A stretch of DNA of 10,506 nt from Proteiniphilum sp. (lineage in GTDB: Bacteria > Bacteroidota > Bacteroidia > Bacteroidales > Dysgonomonadaceae). Each line of letters starts with the position of its first letter. Position 1 is the stretch's first letter. The position numbers and the translations under genes are program-made. The DNA is taken from the NCBI GenBank assembly GCA_012728465.1, contig JAAYFB010000326.1:1-10506 (forward strand), read 5' to 3'. A model generated the notes under the pieces. It was not told the DNA's origin, searched no databases, and was given only the letters and a program-made list of their open reading frames with translations. Below are positions 1 to 7,169 of this stretch, piece by piece.

Positions 1-32
1 TACGAAAATGGCAAAAAGTGAATGTGGAAAAC

Positions 33-57
33 ACGTTGTCATTTGACAACGTCAAAT
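33..57. repeat. Two overlapping inverted repeats
   Basis: The first palindrome has 9-base arms, ACGTTGTCA (33-41) and TGACAACGT (44-52), separated by two T. A second, ATTTGAC (41-47) and GTCAAAT (51-57), has a 3-base loop and shares its left arm with the right half of the first, so the two RNA hairpins exclude each other. No T-run follows on the + strand. On the - strand the first hairpin is followed by a short GTTTT, so a weak leftward terminator is possible. A dimeric regulator site is the other option. The symmetry is seen directly; the function is unknown. Confidence 0.7.
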
Positions 58-102
58 TGCAAATGATATTTAACACGCACATTTATTATTTACGTTAAAT
101 TT

Positions 103-119
103 AGATGTATTTCACATCT
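103..119. repeat. Short inverted repeat
   Basis: AGATGT (103-108) and ACATCT (114-119) are exact reverse complements around a 5-base loop. A run of six T lies 12 bases beyond, at 132-137. If the frame ending at 98 is the tail of a real gene, this could be a weak terminator for it, but the stem is short and the T-run is not adjacent. Confidence 0.4.
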
Positions 120-313
120 CGATTAAGTTAATTTTTTAACAATATAGGTTTGTTGAAAAATAATCGTCAAATTTTTGTATCAACATAATAATAATTAGCA
201 GCAATTATTTTCCCTTTAATAGTAACGGACGACTATAATATCCGAAAAAAAGCAAAACTTTGACAAGGCTCTAAATTAGATTTTATAATAAATCAGATAT
301 CCACAATTATTTA

Positions 314-321
314 TATCTTTG
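314..321 (+). promoter_or_regulatory. -7 promoter box of the small lipoprotein gene
   Basis: TATCTTTG is an exact match to the Bacteroidetes primary sigma factor -7 consensus TAnnTTTG. It ends 27 bases before the ATG at 349, which predicts a short leader of roughly 20 bases. I see no good TTTG -33 element at the expected distance upstream. The box overlaps the TTG at 319 that would otherwise be the longest in-frame start, which argues that translation starts at 349. Confidence 0.55.
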
Positions 322-348
322 ACTTCAAATAAAACAAATAGGTTTCAT

Positions 349-933
349 ATGAATAACTTTTACATACTATTGATTTGTGCATTACTTCTTTCATTATCAT
401 CGTGTGGCAAGCAAAGTAAAGCCAAAGAATCATCTCAACCTCAAACAGACATTACTCAAACAGATAATGTAAATGAATCAACACTCCTTTTTGAAAAGTT
501 AATGGACTCATTTAGCTCTAACTGGAGGGATGAAGAGCCTGCCTCGGATGCGTATCCAGAGTATTTTGGAGGAGTTTTTATTGACAACGATAATATTTTA
601 GTAGTTGCAGTGGTTGGAGATGAAGCTAAGCATCGAAAAGAATTAGCCACTATATTAGAGAGTGACAATTTCAAAACAGAGTTGTGCACCTATTCTTATC
701 GTGAGATGATGGAGATTATGAATGAGATAGATGAATTTTTAAGCAACCCATCCATACCTGAGGGGCACCCAGTTATTCAAAACTTTGGTGGAGCTATGGC
801 TGATGTATTTGAGAATAGAGTAGTTGTAAATCTATTAGAGGTAAACGATGAAGTGATTAGTGCTTTCAAGAAGGATGTAAGTGATTCTGATGCTGTCTCA
901 TTTGTAGAGGGCACATTGATGGACATTAATTAG
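349..933 (+). CDS. Small lipoprotein of unknown function with an internal pseudo-repeat
   Basis: I do not recognise a named family. With the ATG at 349 the protein has 194 residues: a lipoprotein signal peptide with hydrophobic core at 4-16 and lipobox Ser-Ser-Cys with Cys19, then a Ser/Gln/Thr-rich linker to about residue 45, then a compact domain. That domain appears to be two related halves, each starting Phe-Gly-Gly (73-75 and 146-148), with an Asp four residues after the second Gly, a hydrophobic strand (Val-rich, about 83-89 and 157-163) and an amphipathic helix. This alternation recalls bacterial protease pro-domains or inhibitor-like beta-alpha-beta folds, but that is only an impression. 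The frame can be extended to a TTG at 319, which lies inside a promoter box and would put ten polar residues before the signal peptide, so I reject it. The gene is followed by a 316-base gap and the susC promoter, so it is probably its own transcription unit. A role in starch use is not shown. Confidence 0.85.
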   Translation: MNNFYILLICALLLSLSSCGKQSKAKESSQPQTDITQTDNVNESTLLFEKLMDSFSSNWRDEEPASDAYPEYFGGVFIDNDNILVVAVVGDEAKHRKELATILESDNFKTELCTYSYREMMEIMNEIDEFLSNPSIPEGHPVIQNFGGAMADVFENRVVVNLLEVNDEVISAFKKDVSDSDAVSFVEGTLMDIN

Positions 934-1015
934 TTGCCTCAAATGTGGCACCAATATATCCAATTACTCTGAAGAAATATGAGACAAACCATCTAAATCA
1001 AATTTAAATAGGCTT

Positions 1016-1053
1016 CAATTAAACGATAATTGGACCCTTTATTTATGTCGTTT
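1016..1053. repeat. Inverted repeats upstream of the sus promoter
   Basis: CAATTA (1016-1021) and TAATTG (1027-1032) are exact reverse complements around AACGA. In addition AAACGA (1021-1026) is the reverse complement of TCGTTT (1048-1053), and this second pairing extends outward to about nine pairs if one base bulges. The two structures share bases and cannot form together. They lie 110 to 170 bases before the susC -7 box, a reasonable place for an activator site, but no known regulator motif is recognised. Confidence 0.45.
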
Positions 1054-1164
1054 TAATAGCACAATCAATAAGAACTTTTTCACCATATCAAAGTGCTGAA
1101 ATACAGTCCATTTGCATGTAGAGTAATTACCCAAAGCATGACAATTAACACTATAAGCTATGAA

Positions 1165-1189
1165 TTGACATTGATTTGCTCTATATTTG
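1165..1189 (+). promoter_or_regulatory. Probable promoter of the sus operon
   Basis: TATATTTG at 1182-1189 matches the Bacteroidetes -7 consensus TAnnTTTG exactly. Upstream TTG occurs at 1165-1167 (within TTGACA), only 14 bases from the -7 box. That is closer than usual for a -33 element in this phylum, so the upstream half may be weak, as expected for an activator-dependent promoter. The predicted transcript would start near 1196 and have a leader of about 55 bases before the susC ATG at 1250. Confidence 0.6.
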
Positions 1190-1249
1190 TAGAAAATTAA
1201 TCTAAACATATATTGAGAGAATTATTAACTTAACAAAGTTTTTCCAAAC

Positions 1250-4200
1250 ATGAATCTAAATTTTAAAACAAGTTTAAAAGCATTTTTGCTCGCATTTTTG
1301 TCGAGTATATTGCTCGTTTTATCGGCTTATGGCCAATCTGGAACAACCACAAATGTACGCGGAACAGTAACTGATATTAGTGGAGAACCCATAATAGGTG
1401 CTAATATATTACTAGAAGGTACATCTACTGGTACAATTACAGATTATGATGGTAACTTCACTATTCAAGCACCTGCTAATGGGTCGTTGCACTTTTCGTA
1501 TATCGGTTATAAAACGCAAACAATTGCAATAAACAACCGAACTAGCATAATGGTGGTATTAGAAGAAGATACCGAGTTATTAAGCGAATTAGTGGTTATA
1601 GGATATGGTAGTGTTAAAAAAGATGACGCTACTGGTTCTGTAACAGCTATTAAACCTGACAACATAAACAAAGGCCTTGTAACCAATGCCCAAGATATGT
1701 TATCTGGAAAAGTCGCTGGTGTTAATGTTGTTTCGGGAGGTGGAACGCCTGGTGGTGGCTCTACTATTAGAATTAGAGGTGGCTCGTCATTATCAGCTAG
1801 CAATGACCCCCTTATTGTTATCGATGGTTTAGCCATGGATAATGATGGAATTAAAGGAGTTGCTAACCCATTAACTATGGTAAACCCTAATGATATTGAA
1901 ACTTTCACTGTATTAAAAGATGCATCAGCAACAGCCATTTATGGTTCTCGTGCTTCAAATGGAGTAATCATCATCACCACAAAGAAAGGTACAGCTGGAA
2001 GCAAGCCTAAAGTAACTTATGAAGGAAATATGTCATTAAGTAATGTAAAAAATACTATTGATGTATTATCTGCGGACCAGTTTAGAAGCTATGTGAAAGA
2101 TTTATATACTGGCGTGAATGAAGAAGCTGTTAGCAACCTTGGTAATGCAAATACCGATTGGCAAAAACAGATTTACAGACTAGCAGCTAGCACCGATCAT
2201 AATATTAGTATATTGGGTGGATTAAAGAACATGCCATATCGTGCATCAGTAGGATTTACTCGTCAAAATGGAATTCTTAGGACATCCAACTTTAATCGTG
2301 CTACGGGTTCGGTTAATCTTAGTCCATCATTATTCAATGATCACTTAAAGATGAATCTGAATGCAAAAGGAATGTATGTAACTAATAGGTTTGCAGATAC
2401 AGGAGCAATTGGTTCAGCTGCTGCTATGGATCCTACACAGCCTGTAATGTCAGATAATCCTGTACATAAGAATTTATTTGGTGGGTATTTCCAATGGTAC
2501 ACTACTACTGAAAAAGATGGAATTCAACAACAAAACTATAATACATTAGCCGTTAAAAACCCTGTTGCTATGTTGATGCTAAAAGATGATAGCTCTGTAG
2601 CTAAAACATTTACAGGAAGTACTGATATAGATTACAGATTTCATTTCTTACCCGAACTGCGTGCTCACTTAGGATTAGGCTTAGACTTATCTGATGGTCA
2701 GCAAGATTTATATATTGATAAGGCAAATTCAGATAGCCATCCACACGGTAGAGAGGGTTGGGAAACAGTTTTTAAAACAAACAAGTCGCTTAATTATTAT
2801 ATGCAATACATTAATAATATAGGTGATATGCATAATTTTGATGTAATGGCTGGATATGAGTGGCAACACTTCTATCGTGAAGGTAACAACTACTATATTG
2901 GCCTAGACGGATATTTGCCACAAGAGAGAGAATGGAAAAGCGAGAACTATCTGGTTTCTTTCTTCGGAAGGTTTAATTATAATCTAGCAAACAAGTATCT
3001 ATTTACAGCAACCGTTAGAAACGATGGCAGCTCAAGATTTGCAAGCGAGCATCGTTGGGGTATATTCCCATCATTTGCCTTCGCATGGAAAGTTAGCGAA
3101 GAAGGATTTATGAAGAGTCAACGATTATTTTCTGATCTTAAACTTAGATTAGGCTATGGAATTACAGGACAACAAAATATTTCTCAAGGAGACTACCCTT
3201 ATATTCCAGTATATTCGGAAAACAAAGATGGTGCATACTATCCTATTGGTGATGAATTTCAATCAACATTCCGTCCAGATGCTTATAACAAAAGTTTAAA
3301 ATGGGAAGAGACAACAACCTACAATGCAGGTATCGATTTTGGATTCCTCAATAATCGCATCACAGGAGCAGTAGATTATTATTTACGTGAAACTAATGAT
3401 TTGATAAACGTAATTGAGATTCCAGCAGGTACAAACTTCAAGAACCGAGTAGTAAGCAATATCGGGTCTATGACCAATACTGGAATTGAGTTCTCTATCA
3501 ATGGTGATGCAATTAGCACTAAAAACTTTACATGGAATCTTGGTTACAATGTTACTTTTAATCGTAATAAGATTACTAAACTAACTGCTGGAGATAGAGA
3601 TAACTATGTTGTTGAAACTGGAGGCATATCCTCTGGAACAGGAAACCACGCACAAGCTCATGCTGTAGGATTCCCCGCTTCATCATTCTATGTATATGAG
3701 CAAATATATGACAACAATGGTAAGCCTATCGAGGGACTATTTGTTGATAGAAATGGTGATGGAACGATAAATGATGATGACAAATATTTTTTCCATAACC
3801 CTGTTGCAGACGTGTTGATGGGTTTATCTTCAAGATTATCGTACAAACATGTTGACCTTAGCTTTACAATGAGAGCTAGTCTGGGCAATTATGTGTATAA
3901 TGATGTAGCATCACGAAGTGCAAATGTAGGCATTGGTGGTATTTGGTCAACTTCTGGTTTCTTCTCAAACAAACCTGTATCAGCATTTGATACAAACTTT
4001 AGAGGATTGACAAATTATTACTTCTCTGACTATTATGTGCAGGATGCGTCATTCCTCCGCATGGATAACATTACGTTAGGGTATAACTTTACCCATCTTG
4101 CACCAGCAACATTATCAAATGCTAGAATATACTTCTCGGTTCAAAATCCTTTCGTATGGACTAAATACAAAGGGCTCGATCCCGAGGTGTGGGGAGGTAT

Positions 4201-4261
4201 AGATAATGATATTTATCCACGTCCGATGACAACATTAGTAGGACTAAGTCTATCTTTTTAA
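1250..4261 (+). CDS. susC: SusC-type TonB-dependent outer-membrane transporter of malto-oligosaccharides
   Basis: SusC is the 22-strand outer-membrane beta-barrel that imports starch oligosaccharides with energy from TonB-ExbBD and is capped by SusD. Seen here: a signal peptide (about 1-29, ending Ala-Tyr-Gly-Gln); a carboxypeptidase-regulatory-like domain (about 36-106) with the typical GEPIIGANI and YDGNF motifs; a TonB-box region at about 113-124 (ELVVIGYG); a plug domain at about 125-250 with the family hallmarks IRIRGGSSL and ATAIYGSRASNGVIIITTKKG split across 173-247; then the barrel. An EF-hand-like DRNGDGTINDDD (833-844) is usual in this family. The protein ends in Phe1003, the outer-membrane assembly signal. 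At 1003 residues it is essentially the length of B. thetaiotaomicron SusC. It is the first gene of the operon, 25 bases before susD. No frameshift or gap is seen. The starch specificity is inferred mainly from the SusD, SusE, SusF and GH13 neighbours. Confidence 0.97.
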   Translation: MNLNFKTSLKAFLLAFLSSILLVLSAYGQSGTTTNVRGTVTDISGEPIIGANILLEGTSTGTITDYDGNFTIQAPANGSLHFSYIGYKTQTIAINNRTSIMVVLEEDTELLSELVVIGYGSVKKDDATGSVTAIKPDNINKGLVTNAQDMLSGKVAGVNVVSGGGTPGGGSTIRIRGGSSLSASNDPLIVIDGLAMDNDGIKGVANPLTMVNPNDIETFTVLKDASATAIYGSRASNGVIIITTKKGTAGSKPKVTYEGNMSLSNVKNTIDVLSADQFRSYVKDLYTGVNEEAVSNLGNANTDWQKQIYRLAASTDHNISILGGLKNMPYRASVGFTRQNGILRTSNFNRATGSVNLSPSLFNDHLKMNLNAKGMYVTNRFADTGAIGSAAAMDPTQPVMSDNPVHKNLFGGYFQWYTTTEKDGIQQQNYNTLAVKNPVAMLMLKDDSSVAKTFTGSTDIDYRFHFLPELRAHLGLGLDLSDGQQDLYIDKANSDSHPHGREGWETVFKTNKSLNYYMQYINNIGDMHNFDVMAGYEWQHFYREGNNYYIGLDGYLPQEREWKSENYLVSFFGRFNYNLANKYLFTATVRNDGSSRFASEHRWGIFPSFAFAWKVSEEGFMKSQRLFSDLKLRLGYGITGQQNISQGDYPYIPVYSENKDGAYYPIGDEFQSTFRPDAYNKSLKWEETTTYNAGIDFGFLNNRITGAVDYYLRETNDLINVIEIPAGTNFKNRVVSNIGSMTNTGIEFSINGDAISTKNFTWNLGYNVTFNRNKITKLTAGDRDNYVVETGGISSGTGNHAQAHAVGFPASSFYVYEQIYDNNGKPIEGLFVDRNGDGTINDDDKYFFHNPVADVLMGLSSRLSYKHVDLSFTMRASLGNYVYNDVASRSANVGIGGIWSTSGFFSNKPVSAFDTNFRGLTNYYFSDYYVQDASFLRMDNITLGYNFTHLAPATLSNARIYFSVQNPFVWTKYKGLDPEVWGGIDNDIYPRPMTTLVGLSLSF

Positions 4262-4286
4262 TTAACAGAGTAAATAAAAACATATT

Positions 4287-5858
4287 ATGAAATATATAAA
4301 TTATAAACTTGTCTCTGTAGCACTAACACTACTTTTCTCTGTAGGTTTATACACATCGTGCATAGGAGATTTGGATGTAAAACCAATAGACCCGAGTGTA
4401 ACACAAACATTCAACCAAGATGGGGTGTTTGCCAAAATATATGCTACACTAGCTCTAACAGGCCAAAATGGACCTGATGGAAATGGAGACGTTGATGGAT
4501 TAGACGAAGGCACATCTGCTTTTGTACGTCTGATATGGAATTTAAATGAGTTGACAACTGATGAGGCTATATGTGCTTGGGGAGATACTGGAGTTCCTGA
4601 AATGAACTTCAATAGGTGGTCAGCATCTCATGACCAAGTTACAGGTCTATATGGACGACTTAACTTTAATGTTACATTATGCAATCATTTCCTAGAACAA
4701 ACCGAAGGTTTAACTGACGACAAATCATTGAAGCAACGTGCTGAAGCTAGATTTATGCGTGCATTAAACTTCTATTACCTAATGGATTTATTTGGAAATG
4801 TACCATTTACAGAGGTGGTAGCAACAGAAGCACCTCAACAAATCAAGCGTGCTGATCTATTTAAATATATCGAAAAGGAACTTCAAGAGTGTGAAGAAGA
4901 TATGTTTGAGCCAAAGCAAGCACCCTACTACCGAGCTGACAAAGTGGCAAACTGGTTACTTCGTTCACGTTTGTATCTAAATGCAGAGGTTTATACAGAA
5001 ACTGCAATGTGGAGTGAAGCTGCGACTTATGCAAAAAAAGTAATGGATTCTCCATACAAACTTATTGATAATTATCCACATCTATTTATGGGTGACAATA
5101 AAGGATCAGCTGTAAATAAAGCACCAGACGAGATAATACTACCGATAGCGTCAGATGGAATTAAAACAAGAAGTTGGGGTTCTTCTCTATTCTTAATAGC
5201 ATCTACTCGCACTAGCGGAATGCCTAACTGGGGTTCTACTGAAGGTTGGGGTGGAAATAGGGCAAGAGCTGCTTTAGTTAAGAAGTTCTTTCCTGATGGA
5301 ACTATTCCGTCCAATGCAATGACCACGCCATCAACTACTGGAGCAGCTGATAAAAGAGCTCTATTCTTTATTGAAGAAAGAACCTTAGAGATAGAGAACG
5401 TTGAGATATTCAAACAAGGATATTCTGTAATGAAATTTAACAATGCCAGAGCTGACAATGCATCACCAAGTGATACACAGTTTCCAGATATGGATGTTCC
5501 ACTATTACGAGTAGCAGAAGCTAATCTAATATATGCAGAAGCATTATTAAGATCAGGAGGGAGCAATGCTGAAGCATTAAAAGCTGTAAATGAATTAAGA
5601 AGACGTGCTGATGCACAAGAGTACACAACCATCAGTCTTGACAGAATATTGGACGAAAAAGCAAGAGAGTTCTATTTTGAAGGACATCGTCGCACAGACC
5701 TTATTCGTTACGGATATTATGGTGGTGGAGATTACAACTGGGACTGGAAAGGTGGAAGCCCTTCAGGGACAAAGTTCAGTGCTATATTTAACTTGTTCCC
5801 TATTCCATCTACTGACATGAACTCAAATGACAATCTTGAGCAAAACCCAGGTTACTAA
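4287..5858 (+). CDS. susD: SusD starch-binding outer-membrane lipoprotein
   Basis: SusD is the surface lipoprotein that forms the lid of SusC and binds helical starch. The 523-residue protein has a lipoprotein signal peptide with Cys25 in Tyr-Thr-Ser-Cys and acidic residues soon after. Helical TPR-like segments follow, with characteristic RAEARFMRALNFYYLMDLFG (151-170), ADKVANWLLRSRLYLN (217-232) and the C-terminal EFYFEGHRRTDLIRYG (461-476). From memory of the B. thetaiotaomicron structure, its contacts Asp73, Arg81 and Trp98 align with identical residues at the same numbers here. Its Trp320 corresponds to Trp321, and its Tyr296 to Trp297. The position of its Asn101 falls in a one-residue deletion (WGDTGVP), so that hydrogen bond may differ. 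This makes it a genuine starch SusD rather than one for another glycan. It is slightly shorter than the 551-residue prototype; the lost residues lie around 335-365. It is co-transcribed with susC and susE. Confidence 0.97.
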   Translation: MKYINYKLVSVALTLLFSVGLYTSCIGDLDVKPIDPSVTQTFNQDGVFAKIYATLALTGQNGPDGNGDVDGLDEGTSAFVRLIWNLNELTTDEAICAWGDTGVPEMNFNRWSASHDQVTGLYGRLNFNVTLCNHFLEQTEGLTDDKSLKQRAEARFMRALNFYYLMDLFGNVPFTEVVATEAPQQIKRADLFKYIEKELQECEEDMFEPKQAPYYRADKVANWLLRSRLYLNAEVYTETAMWSEAATYAKKVMDSPYKLIDNYPHLFMGDNKGSAVNKAPDEIILPIASDGIKTRSWGSSLFLIASTRTSGMPNWGSTEGWGGNRARAALVKKFFPDGTIPSNAMTTPSTTGAADKRALFFIEERTLEIENVEIFKQGYSVMKFNNARADNASPSDTQFPDMDVPLLRVAEANLIYAEALLRSGGSNAEALKAVNELRRRADAQEYTTISLDRILDEKAREFYFEGHRRTDLIRYGYYGGGDYNWDWKGGSPSGTKFSAIFNLFPIPSTDMNSNDNLEQNPGY

Positions 5859-5876
5859 AATAATAAACACTTGAAA

Positions 5877-7079
5877 ATGATTATTAAAATGAAAACATAT
5901 AATTATATCATAACATTTATTCTTTCCATTGGGCTTTTATTCTCTTGCTCTGATGATAGATTGAATCAAACAATTAATCCAGATGCAGAGAACGGAAAAC
6001 TATCATTCGTGCTAAACGAAGGTGAGTACTCTAACTTTACCTATGTTTTAGAAGAAAAGAATAATGGTTTAAGCATGGAGACATTATATTGCTCACAACC
6101 TGATTATGGGTTCTCAGCAGCAGTTTCATATTATATAGAGACTTCCTTTAATGAAGATATGAGCGACCATGTTGTGCTATCTTCTTCAGTGCAAGGCGAA
6201 ACTATAAACATCAACGTTAAAGAGATGAACAAGGCAATATTTGACTTGTATGGTGGTGATATGCCAACTCCTAGCGTTGAAAAGGATATTTACATTAGGC
6301 TTAGAGCAATAGTGAGTACAGCAACTAAAGACCCACTTACAACTGAACCAACTGTTAAGCCTGCCTACTCAAATGTTATTAAACTTACTGTATTACCTTA
6401 TTTTATAGTCAATCTTAAACCTTATAATGAAGCTGAAAAGCTACTTCCCTATTTCATTATAGGATATGCAGGATGGGATAATAAAGATGATGGATATGGC
6501 ACAAGTCTTTTACCATTAAGCGTTGTAGAAGGAAATGTTTACGACACAGAAGGACAAGGAATATATTCATACACTGGTTTCTTTGAGGCATCTAAATCAT
6601 TTAAGCTAATACGAGACATTGGTTCTTGGAACGAACAGTGGGGTAATGCTGGTGGTGATGGTATTGACAATATAGTTCATAACGACGGAGGAGCTGGAAA
6701 CCTAAAAGTAGCTGAAGATGGATACTATACTATTACTTTAAATTCTATCACCAACGAGCTTAAAGTAGAGAAAGCTTCTATTTCTCCTAAAGTTTATGAT
6801 AGTATGGGTATTGTTGGTACAATAAACAACTGGGGCGACACACCTGATATCGCAATGAAATCATATCAAGATGTGAACAATCACGTATGGTATGCTGAAT
6901 ATACATTTGCAAGTGATGATGAATGTAAATTTAGATACAATAGCGACTGGGGTACTAGTTGGGGTGGTAATCACTTTCCAGTAGGATTGGGAGGTGGTGA
7001 CAATATTAAAGTAGAAGCAGGAACTTATGTTGTCTTCTACAATGATATTGATGGCTCTTACACCTTTATCAAAAAATAG
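5877..7079 (+). CDS. susE: SusE starch-binding surface lipoprotein
   Basis: SusE is a non-catalytic surface lipoprotein that binds starch. Numbered from the ATG at 5877 (400 residues), it has a lipoprotein signal peptide with Cys24 followed by Ser-Asp-Asp, an acidic patch typical of Bacteroidetes surface lipoproteins. An N-terminal SusE-type domain spans about 25-172, and two beta-sandwich carbohydrate-binding modules follow at about 175-300 and 306-400. The modules carry Trp-rich tips: GYAGWDN (196-202) and SWNEQW (250-255) in the first, NNWGD (317-321) and SDWGTSWGG (356-364) in the second. Each ends in a Gly-Asn-Leu or Asp-Asn-Ile-Lys strand. Length and two-module plan match B. thetaiotaomicron SusE (387 residues). 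Start choice is open: ATG 5889 gives a more typical signal peptide beginning MKTYNY, and a TTG at 5871 is less likely. It lies 18 bases after susD. Confidence 0.92.
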   Translation: MIIKMKTYNYIITFILSIGLLFSCSDDRLNQTINPDAENGKLSFVLNEGEYSNFTYVLEEKNNGLSMETLYCSQPDYGFSAAVSYYIETSFNEDMSDHVVLSSSVQGETININVKEMNKAIFDLYGGDMPTPSVEKDIYIRLRAIVSTATKDPLTTEPTVKPAYSNVIKLTVLPYFIVNLKPYNEAEKLLPYFIIGYAGWDNKDDGYGTSLLPLSVVEGNVYDTEGQGIYSYTGFFEASKSFKLIRDIGSWNEQWGNAGGDGIDNIVHNDGGAGNLKVAEDGYYTITLNSITNELKVEKASISPKVYDSMGIVGTINNWGDTPDIAMKSYQDVNNHVWYAEYTFASDDECKFRYNSDWGTSWGGNHFPVGLGGGDNIKVEAGTYVVFYNDIDGSYTFIKK

Positions 7080-7100
7080 AATTACTATAACTACTCGTCA

Positions 7101-7118
7101 TTGCACTATATTGTGCAA
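7101..7118 (+). other. Stem-loop between susE and susF
   Basis: TTGCAC (7101-7106) and GTGCAA (7113-7118) are exact reverse complements around TATATT, 22 bases after the susE stop. No immediate T-run follows; the nearest T-rich stretch is at 7128-7135. It is therefore a poor terminator but could be an mRNA-stabilising or processing hairpin that sets different levels of SusE and SusF. Confidence 0.5.
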
Positions 7119-7135
7119 GATGGGTAATTATATTT

Positions 7136-7143
7136 AAACGTTT
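7136..7143. promoter_or_regulatory. AAACGTTT palindrome before susF
   Basis: An 8-base perfect palindrome with an AACGTT core lies 26 bases before the susF ATG. Such a core is common in operators of LacI-family regulators, but flanking symmetry is limited and no promoter box matching TAnnTTTG is seen beside it (TATATTTA at 7129-7136 misses the last base). It may be chance in AT-rich DNA. Confidence 0.25.
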
Positions 7144-7169
7144 TACCAACAAACAAAACGAATATAATA

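Larger units (their letters stand above)
1..348. other. AT-rich non-coding stretch left of the lipoprotein gene
   Basis: I see no convincing complete gene here. One forward frame is open from base 3 to a TAA at 96-98 (about 31 codons, with no start inside the window). It could be the tail of an upstream gene, but nothing in the peptide is recognisable and another frame stops at 19-21, so I do not call it. The stretch contains overlapping palindromes (33-57), a 6-bp inverted repeat (103-119), a weak GTTAA/TTAAC pair (127-140) and two matches to the Bacteroidetes -7 box TAnnTTTG, at 145-152 and 314-321. The second is well placed for the gene at 349. Confidence 0.6.
934..1249. other. Intergenic regulatory region before susC
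   Basis: No gene is visible. The region holds a pair of mutually exclusive inverted repeats (1016-1053) and the probable susC promoter (1165-1189). A weak AACTT/AAGTT hairpin (1227-1240) lies just before the susC start and is followed by a short T-run. Just after the lipoprotein stop, TGCC (935-938) and GGCA (947-950) could pair, but the stem is short and no T-run follows, so there is no clear terminator for the upstream gene. Confidence 0.65.

Noticed and set aside
3..98. Forward open frame entering from the left edge and ending at TAA 96-98, possible tail of an upstream gene
   Set aside because: Only about 31 codons, no start in the window, no recognisable peptide, and the strong palindrome at 33-57 lies inside it. 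It cannot be told from chance.
145..152. Second exact TAnnTTTG box (TAGGTTTG) on the + strand
   Set aside because: It is about 200 bases from the nearest start codon and has no TTTG at the -33 distance; one such match is expected by chance in AT-rich DNA.
226..244. CGGA/TCCG inverted repeat before a run of A
   Set aside because: Four-base arms with an 11-base loop; too weak to call.
935..950. TGCC/GGCA hairpin just after the lipoprotein stop as a terminator
   Set aside because: Only four base pairs, with no T-run after it.
1507..1938. 143-codon minus-strand open frame inside susC
   Set aside because: It is antisense to the conserved plug domain of SusC and has Pro/Leu/Thr-rich content typical of a shadow frame.
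5605..5820. 71-codon forward frame inside the susD 3' end
   Set aside because: It overlaps the conserved C-terminal SusD motif in another frame and has no signal or domain of its own.
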